DNA of 64,000 nt from Amorphophallus konjac (GCA_022559845.1 CM040125.1:329165829-329229828); one strand, 5' to 3'; shown: positions 32,079 through 45,505, counted from the stretch's first letter. A program made the numbers and translations. Notes: generated by a model from the sequence alone, not told the origin.

Positions 32079-35000
32079 TGTCACGTCCCGACGCGGAATA
32101 TCGAGGGCGTGCGCGAGTCGTAAACAATCGTGTCGATCAGAGCATGTACAATTTTTATTTCTAAAGACAGAAATGAATGGGAAAAATGATACTTTTATTC
32201 CATCAAAATGAAGTTTACATCACTAATTCATAAGCCATAAAGGTAAATTACAACTTCCAATCCCAAAGTACATCATTCTTGTAAAAACACTAATGATCTA
32301 CATAAACCAAGGTAAAAAGGAAAATCACTCTCTCACTCTTGTCCATTCCCTTGTTCATTTTCATTTCCTGCAACAATTAACTAAAACGTAGGGTGAGCTA
32401 AAAGCTCAGTAGGATTTTATAACTCTAAGAACCAGGCAATCTTTAAGTATTAGCAATTTAAGTAATTTTCTAACTTGTATGGGGAAGTGTACAAACATGA
32501 ATGGAATTTCTAAGTAAATGAGATAATATAATATCAAGAGAAATTTTCAAGCAATAACTTTGAACAAGTAAAGAATTTTATGTAATTGGTCATTTCACGT
32601 AAGTCAACTAATTCATGTAATTTTTAAGTAATCATGTAAACAAGTAACAAGTACGAATAGTGGAATGTCGTAAAATATAGCAAGTCATGTACTTCGGTGC
32701 AATGCCACACCGTGGTCAATCAACTCCCATGGGCACAAATACTTTCGGGCGCTCCTCCCAGGACCAGACCGGGCCCCATAAATGCCAGGCATTGGGTCGG
32801 TGGATCATAAGATCCCAAGTACGTTTAGACATCCACTTTATATAATTATGGCCAACGAATTTCAAGAAATAAGTTAATTATAATTAAGTACAGATCTGGC
32901 AAAATTCAGAAATTTCAAGAAGAGTGAATAAGCTTTAAGGCATCATGTTTAACGACATTAAGTCGTGGAATTTAAGAACGAACGGTAACTAGGAAGAAAA
33001 TACAAGTAAATAGAACTTATAGAATTATTTTAATTTCATAATTTAATCTGATGTTCAATTGGTTTAACAAGTGTTTAGACATGTTTTTTAGGATGTTTTT
33101 ATATCCCGGAGATATTTTAGTTTAGCCAAAATGCAGAATTTATAGTCATTTGTAATTCTGTTATGAACGTGGTGTAGGTGAGCGCCACGTTCTGAACGTG
33201 GTCAACGCCTACGCCACGTTCATGAAATATTTCTAGAAATTATCTATTTTGTGGTTTCCAATTTTCACAGGTTCTGACCATTATTTTTAACATACTGGTA
33301 AAGCCTTAATTTAATTAAACCTCAGAATAATTTTATTTTAAATTTTTAAACATGTTGTTATGAACATGGTGGTTGCCTACGCCACGTTCTTATTAAGAAC
33401 GCGGTGTAGGTGAGCGCCACGTTCATTAAATTACTTAATAAATTTTTGAGAAAGTAACAGGATCAGGGGAATATTAAGTTTTAGGTAATGATCATATACT
33501 TTTGAATTAAAATCATGATTCAGGTATTATTTACTAATTATTCAATATTATACTATTTAATTACTAAGAAAATATATTCAATACACAGAAAATAATCTTA
33601 TCATGCTAAAAATAACTTTAACATGCTGAAAATATTTTTTATGTTTTACTTTACTGATAAGATGACACAAAAAGATTTTTCATGCTGGAATTGATTTTTA
33701 ACATGTTGAAAGTTAATATTTAACATGCTAAAATTAATACTTCACTTGCTAAAATAGCTCTCATTCATTAACTTTCTGATAAGATGATAGAAATAAATTC
33801 ACCATGCTGATTACATAATTTATCTGATAACAATATAAATTTTATCATGCTGAAAATAATTGTTCTACATTTATTTACTAATTATTTAATGAGAAAATAG
33901 ATTTATCATGCTGAAAAATAGTTTTAAATAGCTTTAATATACTGAAAATAGTTCTAATAATTCTAACATGCTGGAAATAATTTTTATCATACTGTAAGTA
34001 ATTTTTAACATGCTAGAAACATTTTTCATGCATCATTTGTTAATAATATAGTAAAAATAGATTTTTACATGCTAAAAATATTTTTATTCAGTAAAAAACT
34101 AATTTTGAACATGCTGTAAAAATTAAACATGCAAAAATTATATTTCATTATTTTTGGTGTCTTTCTATGAACGCGGTATACCCTTTGGGCACATTCTTAA
34201 ACTTATATACATGACTATATATTTTTAGAACATTTTTCTGTTTGACCCTCGGGGTGTTCCGGGGAAATTTAAGAACGCGGCAGGGGCTCTGGGCGCATTC
34301 TTTAGAATGCGCTCTAGGCAATGAGCGTGTTCCTATAATTATATATATATTTTTTTCTTTTGAGCCCCGGACTTCCGGGGTACTTATTGAAGACGCGGTC
34401 GCCTGGGCGACCGCGTTCAAGAAAATATTTTTTTTGAAATTAAGGTGGCGGGAAATAGGGTATGTAAGAACGCGGTATATCGTGGCAACGCGTTTATTAA
34501 CGCGGCCCTGACCTACGGTGCGTTCGTAACAGAAGCAGAAAATGGACATACCCTTCACTAAAAAGGCCATAACTTGCTCAATTCATCACAGAATTTAATA
34601 AATGAGCTATCAATGGAAAGAGGACAAAAAAATAAACAAGATGGCATGCTTTAATTAGAGTTCAGCCTGAGAGACATCTACCTTTTGATGATTCTAATGA
34701 AATATCCCCAAATATAAGAAAACCATTTTGATCTTCCAAATCCTCCTTCAAATCTCCACCAAACTTCGCAGCAGCATAACCTTAGCCTGCAGCGATGGTT
34801 TAAGGGTCGAATGAGGTTCTATTTATAGCCAAAACTTGGCCAAATTTGTCAAGATTTCTTGCCTAATATTTCCAAACTTTCCACCCACGAATTAGAAGAA
34901 AATTTGAATTTTTCTTCTTAATCTAGCTCTATTTTGGTGTGAAAATAATGCAATTTCGACTGGTCTAAAGTTATATGTTAGTAGGGGTTTATTCTTGAGT

Positions 35001-35355
35001 CAATATTCTAGAAATTGGGTTATTTTAATCCCTTAAATTGTATATTAAACACATGTTACGAATTTAGGTTAATTTAACCTTTAATAAATCTTTAACCCAT
35101 TAATCCAATCCATCATGGATTATCCAATGGGCCAATTATAATCTTAACCCATTATATGGACTTTTATTGGACTTCCTAATATTTATCTAAGGTTTAAAGC
35201 ATTTAATCTCTATTTACTTCTAGTTAATTCAAGTAAATTCAATAAACTAGCTTATTTCATATAGTGAAAATGTAATTTAATTATTTCATGAAAATTTTAA
35301 TTACATGATGAAATTAAAAATTTTATTTCTCATTTTTAATTATCGTGTTTCTACA
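32079..35355 (-). repeat. Gypsy LTR B (shared, inner)
   Basis: 3277 bp, starting TGTCACGTCCCGACG. It acts as 5' LTR for interior 1 and 3' LTR for interior 2. TATA complement at 34819-34828. Only one GCGGTCGCC hairpin unit remains: a perfect 10-bp stem at 34394-34403/34406-34415 with a 2-base loop. Confidence 0.9.
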
Positions 35356-35439
35356 TCCTCCCCCACTTAAAAGAATTTGGTCCTCCAAATTTATATTATA
35401 CAATTAAAATTTAAAAATTCGAGTAGAAAGGTCGAATTT

Positions 35440-36375
35440 CTAACCTGAGATTAAATCTGGGTATTTCTTCTTGATGGATTCTTCCAATTCCCAGGTTGCT
35501 TCCTCGAATCCACGCTTGCTCCACTAGACCTTTACCATCGGAATGGCCCAATTCCTCAGTTGGTGTAATTTTCGGTCTAATATTTTGATCGGTCTTTCTT
35601 CATATGATAAGTCCTTTTGGAGTTTCAATTCTTCAAATTGGATCACATGTGAAGGATCATAGACGTATTTCCTTAGCATGGATACATGGAATACGTCGTG
35701 TACACCGGCCAGTTGAGGAGGCAAAGCCAGCTTGTATGCCACCTCGCCGATTCTCTCCAGAATCTCGAAAGGGCCGATAAATCTCGGACTTAGCTTTCCT
35801 TTGATGTTGAATCTTCTAATTCCTCGTGTGGGGGGGATCTTTAAGAAGACATGCTCCCCCACTTTGAATTCAAGGTCTCTCCTCTGGTTGTCGGCATAGC
35901 TCTTTTGCCGTGATTGAGCGACCTTTAGCCTTTCTTGTATCAATTGGATTTTGTCAGTTGTGTCTTGTACAATATCGGGACCAATCAATCCTTTGTCACC
36001 AACCTCACTCCAACAAAGAGGCGATCTGCAACTTCGGCCATATAATGCTTCGAATGGTGCCATTTGAATACTCGACTGATAGCTATTATTGTAAGCGAAC
36101 TCAGTCAATGGTAAGTGTTCATGCCAGTTACCACCGAAGTCAATCATGCATGCTCTCAATATATCTTCAATAATTTGATTCATCCTCTCGGTTTGTCCAT
36201 CAGTATGAGGGTGAAAAGTAGTGCTAAATCTTAGTCTAGTACCCATAGACGATTGTAAACCTTCCAGAAATGATAGGTGAATCTTAGATCTCGGTCCGAA
36301 ATAATAGAGCTTGGAATACCGTGCAGCCTTACGATCTCCTTGATATATAAAGCGTCTAGAACATCCACGGTCCAT
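35440..36375 (-). pseudogene. Interior 2 integrase C-terminal half and chromodomain
   Basis: This is the longest version of the region. 36375-35524 reads without break through FHPHTDGQTE, LEFKVGEHVFLK, the integrase C-domain [19 protein letters not shown] and HDVFHVSMLRKY, to the chromodomain start [15 protein letters not shown]. It stops at TAG (complement about 35524-35526), immediately before WSKRGFEEATWELEE, which continues in frame to 35443. No copy-specific frameshift is seen here. Confidence 0.85.
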
Positions 36376-36930
36376 CTAGTCTGGATAGGTAAAAAGTGAG
36401 CGAACTTTGTTAGCCGATCTACAATTACCCATATAGCATCAAAACCACTTCGGGTCTTTGGTAATCCAACAATGAAGTCCATACCGATACTATCCCATTT
36501 CCATTCCAGTATTTCGATAGGCTTGAGCTTGCCAGCCGGTTTGAGGTGTTCGGCCTTGACTTGTTGACAAACCAAACATCGGCTTACGAACTCGGCTACC
36601 TCTCCCTTCATATTCGGCCACCAGAAAGTTCTCTTGAAGTCTTGGTACATTTTTGTAGCACCGGGGTGAATAGTGTACCTTGACCGATGTGCTTCCTCCA
36701 GGATTTTACCCTTGATGGTAGAACAGTCCGGTACACATGTTCTTCCTTTGAATAATAACCTTCCATCATCAACTAGAAGGAAATCCGGTCGTTGATCTAA
36801 TTTCTCTTTAATTTCCACGATCAATGGATCATCACCCTACCGTTCCTTAATTTTTGAGAGTAACTCGGGTTGGAGTCGAATATTAGCAATAAATACTCCG
36901 CCTTCCTTCTCCTCCATATTGAGGTTTAAG
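36231..36930 (-). pseudogene. Interior 2 integrase N-terminal half
   Basis: 36824-36231 has HHCC (HRSRYTIH...CLVCQQVK) and MDFIVGLPKTRSG with the canonical Gly that interior 1 has changed to Arg. SDRDLRF carries the second catalytic Asp. It has the same upstream TAG (near 36840) and the same frameshift after YHFWK as the other copies. Confidence 0.85.
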
Positions 36931-36953
36931 TTGGCCATTTGCTCAAGTAGATG

Positions 36954-37253
36954 TCACTCTTTAACCATCATGCTTGATAATAAAGTCATCGGCTTCCGAC
37001 TAAGTGCATCATCTACGACATTGCCTTTTCCGAGATGATATTGTATAGAGAAGTCGAAATCCTTTAAATATTCCAACCACCGTCTTTGTCTCATATTGAG
37101 CTCCTTTTGAGAGAATAAATATTTGAGACTCTTGTGATCAGAATACACCATAAAGGCTTCGCCATAGAGGTAATGTCGCCATATCTTCAAAACAAAGACC
37201 ACAGCTGTCAGTTCTAGGTCATGTACGAGATAATTTTCCTCGTGTTTCTTCAA
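36954..37253 (-). pseudogene. Interior 2 RNase H C-terminal part
   Basis: Identical in predicted protein to the equivalent pieces of interiors 1 and 3 ([30 protein letters not shown]). It is cut from the RT piece by the shared TAA at the complement of 37254-37256. Confidence 0.85.
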
Positions 37254-38849
37254 TTACCGTGAAGAGTATGCTATAACCTTACCATGTTGCATTAATACGC
37301 AACCTAGGCCAATTCCGGATGCATCAGCATACACTTCGAATCCTCCTCCTTCCGTAGGTAATGTGAGAATAGGAGCAGTTGTCAGACAATCCTTTAAAGT
37401 TTGAAAGGTTTTCTCGCATTCCTTGGACCATATAAAAGAATTCTCCTTCCTTGTCAATCTTGTTAAAGATACTGCGATCTTTGAGAAATCCTTGATAAAT
37501 CTTCGGTAATATCCAGCCAATCCCAAGAAGCTTCGAATTTCTGTCACACTAGTAGGTCTTTCCCAATTCTTTACGGCCTCAACCTTTGAAGGATCGACGG
37601 CGATACCGTTCCCAGAAATTATGTGACTGAGAAAAGAAACTTCCTCCAACCAGAAATCACACTTGCTTAATTTGGCATAAAGCTTGTGATCTCTTAATAA
37701 TTGAAGGGCCTTCTTGAGATGTTCTTCATGTTCTTCCTTGGATTTGGAGTAGATCAAAATGTCGTCGATGAAGACAACCACAAATTGATCGAGGTATGGC
37801 CTGAATACGCTGTTCATTAATTGCATGAATGCGACAGGCGCATTTGTTAAGCCGAAAGGCATAACGGTGAACTCGTAATGTCCATACCTACTTCGAAATG
37901 CCGTCTTGTGAATATCACTTTCCTTGATTTTCAACTGATGATAACCAGATCGAAGATCGATCTTTGAAAAATATCGAGCTCCAGAAATCTGGTCGAATAA
38001 CTCATCAATCCTCGGCAATGGATATTTATTCATGATGGTGAGTTGATTCAATTGCCGATAATCAACACATAACCTCATCGATCCATCCTTCTTTTTAACA
38101 AAGAGGACCAGGGCTCCCCAAGGTGAAGTACTTGGTCGGATAAACCCCTTTTCCAATAACTCCAGTAGTTGCTCCTTTAATTCCTTCATTTCAACAGCAG
38201 ACATCTGATACGGAGCTTTAGAAACTGGTGCAGCTCTCAGAATTAAATCAATAGAGAAAACCACTTCTCTCTTGGGAGGAATACCAGGCAACTCGTCTGG
38301 AAATATATCAGAATAATCCCGAACGATAGAAATGTCCTTTAGAACATGTTCCGTATGCTCGGTCATAGTGATAGAAACTAAGAAACCGGCACAACCCTTC
38401 CTTAACAATTTTTCGGCTTTGAGGGCCGAAATAAGAGATATGTGCTTGGAATGCCTGGTGCCAGAAAATAGAAGGTCGGGGTAACCCATAAAAGTTACCG
38501 TACCCAACTTGCAATTGACACTAGCTCCATGTGTATATAGCCAGTCGGCACCCAATATAATATCATATCCGTCCATCTCCATGCATACCAAATCAGCGGG
38601 TAAGTTATAACCGCTAATTAGAATTTCACTATCAGGATAGAAATGTTTGATTTCCGTTCCCGTTCCAATAGGGGTAGTAATAGTGAGTGTAGAATCTAAT
38701 CGAACAGGCTTAATAGGTAAAAGACCAGCAAATCTTCTAGATATAAATAAATGCGTAGCTCCGGTGTCAAATAAGACAGAGGCGTGTCTTAAGTACACAG
38801 AAAGAGTACCTTCCATGACGCTTCCTTCTTCGGTAGGTTCTGCATCCAT
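37254..38849 (-). pseudogene. Interior 2 protease-RT-RNase H (longest open pol piece)
   Basis: A 531-codon open frame joins protease ([13 protein letters not shown]), RT ([31 protein letters not shown]) and the RNase H start ([13 protein letters not shown]), with all catalytic Asp visible. Of the three interiors only this one keeps protease and RT in one frame. It still ends at the shared TAA inside RNase H, so it is not a functional polyprotein. Confidence 0.88.
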
Positions 38850-38867
38850 GAGAGCTTGGAGTCTTCC

Positions 38868-39868
38868 TTACTTTTTGGCAATAATAGGAAGCTTTGCTGG
38901 TGGTGGAGCTTGCTTGTTGAGAAGAGGGCAATTTGGGATCCTATGCTCTCGACTCCCGCATCGAAGACATACACTGAGCTTTCTCCAGCATTCCTCGGCT
39001 TTATGCCCGGGCTTCTCGCAATATTTGCATAGTTCCTTTGGTGTTGCCGATATAGGGACAATTTGCTTGTCGAATGTCCTCGGCTTCTTGTCCCCTTGAA
39101 AGTTACGTCCACCCTTTTTGAAATTACGCCCGTCCTTGATGAAGTTACGCCCGTCATTTGGCCTTTTCTTCCCGAAGGAAGGTTTGAAACTTCCGGCTCG
39201 CGTAACTTGCTCTCTCTTGGCTTCTCTTCCCCGGATGCAATCCGATAACTCCGTTGCATCTTCCAAGAGTTGTGCTCTTCGTACCGCATCGGAAAAAATT
39301 TGGATATCCATCGGGGCCAGTTGAGTAATATATTGAGGCCTTAAGACATTTAAGAACCTCCTTGCCTTCATTTTGTCGGTACCCACGAGATGTGGAGCGT
39401 ACCAAGATAATCTTGAGAATTGAGCTTCATATTCGGTGACCGATAGTCCCCTTTGCTTTAAGGCGGAAAATTCGGCGGCCTTCCTTTCTTGCACTCAGTC
39501 AGAAAAATATTTACTATTGAAGTGTTCTACAAACTCTTCCCGTAGAATTTGGTCGTGCGGTAAAGTAGCTTCAACCGATTCCCACCAGGCACGTGCATCT
39601 CTTTCCAGTTGGAAAGTAGCGAGTAGGACCTTTTCCTCATCGGCACATTACATGACTCATGGAATATCCTCTCGATTTCCTTAATCCAATGTTTGGCTTC
39701 ATCCGGATCCGTAGATCCTACGAACTTGGGAGGGTTCATGCTCCGAAAATTTCTATGCAAGTCTTCGGCTCCTCGGTTTGCTCCTCCCTGAGCAACCTGT
39801 TGGAGGACTTGCGTTAAGCCTTGAACGGTGCACTGCATCTCGCGCCATTGAGCTCTCTCGACGGCCAT
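38868..39868 (-). pseudogene. Interior 2 gag
   Basis: Starts MAVERAQWREMQ at 39868. A 2-base AT insertion near 39659-39661 shifts the frame in this copy (ERIFHES...). The C-terminal half, 39494-38868, is open through both knuckles (CKYCEKPGHKAEECW; CLRCGSREHRIPNC), because the codon after TFDK is still CAA where interiors 1 and 3 have TAA. It ends at the shared TAA after IIAKK. Confidence 0.82.
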
Positions 39869-40070
39869 TTGCGAGAATTAGCCTGAAACCATAATTCCAA
39901 GGTTTATTATTTTTGTTTTGGTATTTATTTCTTGATAGTTCCCTTTTTCTTAAAACTTAACCCGTGTTTATACCCAATCTTACCGGGAAGGTTTTGAGAC
40001 CTATCTAATTTCTAGATATTAATCTAAAACCTAACCTAAGTTTAAGAATCCTAGGTTTTATGTAACCTAG

Positions 40071-40082
40071 GCTCTGATACCA
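40071..40082 (-). other. Interior 2 primer binding site
   Basis: Complement reads TGGTATCAGAGC, next to LTR C. Confidence 0.88.
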
Positions 40083-40089
40083 CAAAGAT

Positions 40090-42686
40090 TGTCACGTCCC
40101 GACGCGGAATATCGAGGGCATGCGCGAGTCGTAAACAATCGTGTCGATCAGAGCATGTACAATTTTTATTTCTAAAGACAGAAATGAATGGGAAAAATGA
40201 TACTTTTATTCCATCAAAATGAAGTTTACATCACTAATTCATAAGCCATAAAGGTAAATTACAACTTCCAATCCCAAAGTACATCATTCTTGTAAAAACA
40301 CTAATGATCTACATAAACCTAGGTAAAAAGGAAAATCACTCTCTCACTCTTGTCCATTCCCTTGTTCATTTTCATTTCCTGCAACAATTAACCAAAACGT
40401 AGGGTGAGCTAAAAGCTCAGTAGGATTTTATAACTCTAAGAACTAGGCAATCTTTAAGTATTAGCAATTTAAGTAATTTTCTAACTTGTATGGGGAAGTG
40501 TACAAACATGAATGGAATTTCTAAGTAATTGAGATAATATAATATCAAGAGAAATTTTCAAGCAATAACTTTGAACAAGTAAAGAATTTTATGTAATTGG
40601 TCATTTCACGCAAGTCAACTAATTCATGTAATTTTCAAGTAATCATGTAAACAAGTAACAAGTACGAATAGTGGAATGTCGTAAAATATAGCAAGTCATG
40701 TACTTCGGTGCAATGCCACACCGTGGTCAATCAACTCCCATGGGCACAAATACTTTCGGGCGCTCCTCCCAGGACCAGACCGGGCCCTATAAATGCCAGG
40801 CATTGGGTCGGTGGATCATAAGATCCCAAGTACGTTTAGACATCCACTTTATATAATTATGGCCAACGAATTTCAAGAAATAAGTTAATTATAATTAAGT
40901 ACAGATCTGGCAAAATTCAAAAATTTCAAGAAGAGTGAATAAGTTTTAAGGCATCATATTTAACGACATTAAGTCGTGGAATTTAAGAACGAACGGTAAC
41001 TAGGAAGAAAATGCAAGTAAATAGAACTTATAGAATTATTTTAATTTCATAATTTAATCTGATGTTCAATTGGTTTAACAAGTGTTTAGACATGTTTTTT
41101 AGGATGTTTTTATATCCCGGAGATATTTTAGTTTAGCCAAAATGCAGAATTTATAGTCATTTGTAATTCTGTTATGAACGTGGTATAGGTGAGCGCCACG
41201 TTCTGAACGTGGTCAACGCCTACGCCACGTTCATGAAATATTTCTAGAAATTATCTATTTTGTGGTTTCCAATTTTCACAGGTTCTGACCATTATTTTTA
41301 ACATACTGGTAAAGCCTTAATTTAATTAAACCTCAGAATAATTTTATTTTAAATTTTTAAACATGTTGTTATGAACATGGTGGTTGCCTACGCCACGTTC
41401 TTATTAAGAACGCGGTGTAGGTGAGCGCCACGTTCATTAAATTACTTATTAAATTTTTGAGAAAGTAACAGGATCAAGGAATATTAAGTTTTAAGTAAGG
41501 ATCATATACTTTTGAATTAAAATCATGATTCAGGTATTATTTACTAATTATTCAATATTATACTATTTAATTACTAAAAAATAGATTTAATACACAGAAA
41601 ATAATCTTTTCATGCTGAAAATAACTTTAACATGCTGAAAATAATTTTTATGTTTTACTTTACTGATAAGATGACAGAAAAAGATTTTTCATGCTGGAAT
41701 TGATTTTTAACATGTTGAAAGTTAATATTTAACATGCTAAAATTAATATTTCACTTGGTAAAATAGCTCTCATTCATTAACTTTCTGATAAGATGATAGA
41801 AATAAATTCACCATGCTGATTACATAATTTATCTGATAACAAGATAAATTTTATCATGCTGAAAATAATTGTTCTACATTTATTTACTAATTATTTAATG
41901 AGAAAATAGATTTATCATGCTGAAAAATAGTTTTAAATAGCTTTAATATACTGAAAATAGTTCTAATAATTCTAACATGCTGGAAATAATTTTTATCATA
42001 CTGTAAGTAATTTTTAACATGCTAGAAACATTTTTCATGCATCATTTGTTAATAATATAGTAAAAATAGATTTTTACATGCTAAAAATATTTTTATTCAG
42101 TAAAAAACTAATTTTGAACATGCTGTAAAAATTAAACATGCAAAAATTATATTTCATTATTTTTGGTGTCTTTCTATGAACGCGGTATACCCTTTGGGCA
42201 CATTCTTAAACTTATATACATGACTATATATTTTTAGAACATTTTTCTGTTTGACCCTCGGGGTGTTCCGGGGAAATTTAAGAACGCGGTAGGGTCTCTG
42301 GGCGCATTCTTTAGAATGCGCTCTAGGCAATGAGCGTGTTCCTATAATTATATATATATTTTTTTCTTTTGAGCCCCGGACTTCCGGGGTACTTATTGAA
42401 GACGCGGTCGCCTGGGCGACCGCGTTCAAGAAAATATTTTTTTTGAAATTAAGGTGACGGAAAATAGGGTATGTAAGAACGCGGTATATCGTGGCAACGC
42501 GTTTATTAACGCGGCCCTGACCTACGGTGCGTTCGTAACAGAAGCAGAAAATGGACATACCCTTCACTAAAAAGGCCATAACTTGCTCAATTCATCACAG
42601 AATTTAATAAATGAGCTATCAATGGAAAGAGGACAAAAAAATAAACAAGATGGCATGCTTTAATTAGAGTTAAGCCTGAGAGACAT
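40090..42686 (-). repeat. Gypsy LTR C, left part
   Basis: Starts TGTCACGTCCCGACG. Like LTR B it has one hairpin unit (CGCGGTCGCC about 42401). It is interrupted after GACAT (42682-42686) by NA-2 and resumes at 50191; the joined length is 3276 bp. Confidence 0.9.
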
Positions 42687-45209
42687 TGGTGAGGACACGC
42701 GCCGCATCACTCGACGGAGCACACGGAGCATGCCGGCATCCCTTTGGCTCGGCGACCACTTGGCAGACTAGTAGAGCTATCTTTAGTTATTTTATGCTTT
42801 AGGCCATGTTGGGCCTTGGATTAGTCCCTGCGTGGACACTTTTATTAGTTGTGTGGACCTTTGTAGGCCATTTGGAGCAAATTAGGCTTTAGTTGGACCA
42901 TTTTATGCTTATTAGATAGGAGATAGGGCTATTGGGCCATTTTTTTGGTTCAATCTCTGGCCCATATGGGCTGGCCACCCACTCCCTTGCTTAGCCCACC
43001 TAGGGTTAGGGTTTTGGGCGCCCCAACTCTTTTCCCTCCTCTTGGAAGGTGGCAGCCGCCCCTCTCCTAGATTATAGGAAGAGGGGTGCGGCCCTCCCCC
43101 CCCCTTGCCTTGTTGCGCCCCCCCTTTCCCCATGCCATGTGGCGCATCCCCCTCCCCTCCCTCTTGGCTAGGGTTTCAACCCTAGCACCTCCCCTCCCCA
43201 TATATAAACCTTGTATTTTTTCCTTTGAAAGATAATGAAGAATTAATTTGTGAGAAACCTTGTGCGCAGCCACCACCAAGGAGAGGGCGACCTTCTCCAT
43301 CCTTCCCCAAGGGGTGCGACGCCCCTCTCTTCCCCTATCCCCCATCTTCTTCTTCCTCCATCTCCAACTCCTGGGTGCGACTCCCTTGAGAAGGAGGTCC
43401 TGGTGAGGTGAGGATCGTGCTGTGAAGCGAGTCTCTTCATCCCATGTCGGAGAGAGATCCAAGCGGCGAGACGACGTCAAGCTCGGTGGCGTTCAATCCA
43501 ATCTCGGATGCACCTGCTCTGCCTGCAAGCTAGGGGTCCAAAGATCACGTCGGTACGAACCCTTTCTGTGGGCAAACCGTCTGGCTTTCTTCTAGACTTT
43601 TCTTCCCCTACAAGTCCCCCTTCCAACCCCACCGGCCTTGTCCCAAAACTCGAATCACAGAGGAAGTTGTCTTTGTAGACACTTTCGTCGCGCAGGCTGC
43701 TCCCGGGACAGACTCGCCTGTGATCAGAGTCGCCTTGGACACCCGTGTGCACCCCCGTTCCTTCTCCGATCGACCACAACCTCTTCACATAAGTTGTTCC
43801 CCTCCCTGTCCCCGAACCATTCGTGGTGGTTTCATCCCAAAACTCCATTGGGGCTGAAACTTCCCTTTGTGGCTACTTTCGGTCCTCCTCTGGGCGCTAC
43901 AGTAACCCGGCGGGACAGATCTGCAGTACCCTCCAAAGGGACCACCACCTCCCCTTACTGGAATGGCCTGAAAATTGGAGGGCTATCTCCACACACACCA
44001 CTCCATCTCCAGTGGCCGCCCCTGGTCAGAATTCCATCCGCACCCCTACGCCCTCATATCCCATCTCGGGTTCACAGACCTGACTGCCCTGAAGTGCAGG
44101 CTGCGACCCCCACTTTCCACCCCACCCACGCCCAAATCCTCCAAGGCACCGCCCCCGCTACCTTGGTCATCTGTTAGCCCTACCTGTAAGCTACCCACCA
44201 GAGAAAACCCCATCCCTAAATCTGTCCGGAAGCCTGCGTACCGACTGTTCTCCTGGTCTCTACCGGTGTGGGCAGACAGGCAGTCCGACTGCACGCCAGG
44301 TGTTTGACGAATTGTCACGGTCACCATCGGCCTCGACTGCAGTTCTCCTTCCACGGGCGCCTGTGGGACATCCCCACCAGCGCCCTCGCTGAATTTCGCA
44401 GGTCCAGGACATGATTAAGGGCGCTTACCGGAGTCGCCCCCGGGCTGTTTGGCGGGCTTGTGCAGGTTGGCCAGCAACCTGTCCCCTCCTTCCGAACGCA
44501 CTCCAGAGGCTTCCCCGAGGATCGGCGACATCCTTCTTCTTCCCGGAGGAGCGACCCCACGACAGCAAGGTACCGGGGACTCCTGCCACCTCAGCCCCTC
44601 CAGAGGTGGACGTTCTTTCAGCAGTTCGCAGAGCTACCCGGGACCTCCTCGCGGCCCACCCCTTCACCGAGTGCTGCCCGTCAGCCCGTGCATCGGCAGC
44701 CCCGACTCCTCTGTTTGTAGCCTGTTACCTCCCTGCGAGGAGTGGGCATTTTGGGTCAATTGTGTATTATTACTTCTACGTGTATCGGGGTTGTTGGTCT
44801 CGGCCGGGGTTCCTTCCCCACGCCTAGGCGTGGAGGTACGTGCGACGTTCCTTCCCTTGGCATTTGCTTTGCTAGTATGCTCTCGATTATGCAGCGTGCG
44901 AGTGTAGGATCCTAGCTACATATTCAATTCACCGTGGGTTTTGCTTAGTTGAGAGCACCATTCCGTGGCCCTAGTCGAGCACCGAGCTCGGACTAGACTC
45001 CCATAGTTGCACGTCGGCTCCCTTTGCCGCTTTGATCCACTCTTTTCCCTCATAGGGACGGCCGTGGACTTGGGTTTCTTGTTGAGAGACGCCTCTCTTC
45101 GGAGGAATAGTACGGAGGTCGATCTCTCGGCTTGCCTTGTCACGTGTGAGTGCTGGCCGCACTTGGTCTTCATAGTAGGTCCAGTCCCTTTTAGTCCCGT
45201 TCTGCATCA
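42687..45209 (+). repeat. NA-2 5' LTR
   Basis: 2523 bp. TATA box TATATAAA at 43201-43208. Stem CCACGCC/GGCGTGG at 44818-44833. C-rich and GC-rich throughout 43000-44700. Long open frames here on both strands (for example 43638-44177) recur in the 3' LTR but have no family resemblance, and I regard them as by-products of base composition. Confidence 0.92.
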
Positions 45210-45213
45210 AATT

Positions 45214-45225
45214 TGGTATCAGAGC
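45214..45225 (+). other. NA-2 primer binding site
   Basis: TGGTATCAGAGC, four bases after the LTR. Confidence 0.9.
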
Positions 45226-45505
45226 TTAGGGAACCAGTTTGTTCTAACAAATTGGGGTCTTAGGTCATTCGAGTCTTTAGGTTGTCTAGGGTGCAATTGA
45301 GGCCTTAGAGTTATCTAGGTTGCATTGAGTCTCTTAGTTCATCTAGGTAACCCACCATTGCATTGTAATGTTAGGTTTGTGTCTAGTTAGAGTTTTGTCC
45401 TTGTCTCGTTGAGTCTTGCATGTCCAGCTCCGCGCCAACCCCATGGTGGTTCCTCGAGACCACATGTCAGATTAGTCATCCCTATTGGCCCGATTCGATG
45501 CTCTT

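Noticed and set aside
34148..34570. 140-codon minus-strand frames in gypsy LTRs (also 42157-42579)
   Set aside because: They lie in LTR sequence over GCGGTCGCC palindromes, are broken in LTRs A and D, and have no recognisable motif.
42992..43014. Telomere-like TAGGGTTAGGGTTTT
   Set aside because: Only two degenerate units, inside the NA-2 LTR and repeated in its partner LTR; not an interstitial telomere.
43638..44907. Several overlapping open frames in the NA-2 LTRs (also 48614-49883), up to 179 codons
   Set aside because: They overlap each other on both strands, lack family motifs and lie in C-rich LTR sequence; recurrence in both LTRs only reflects the LTR duplication.
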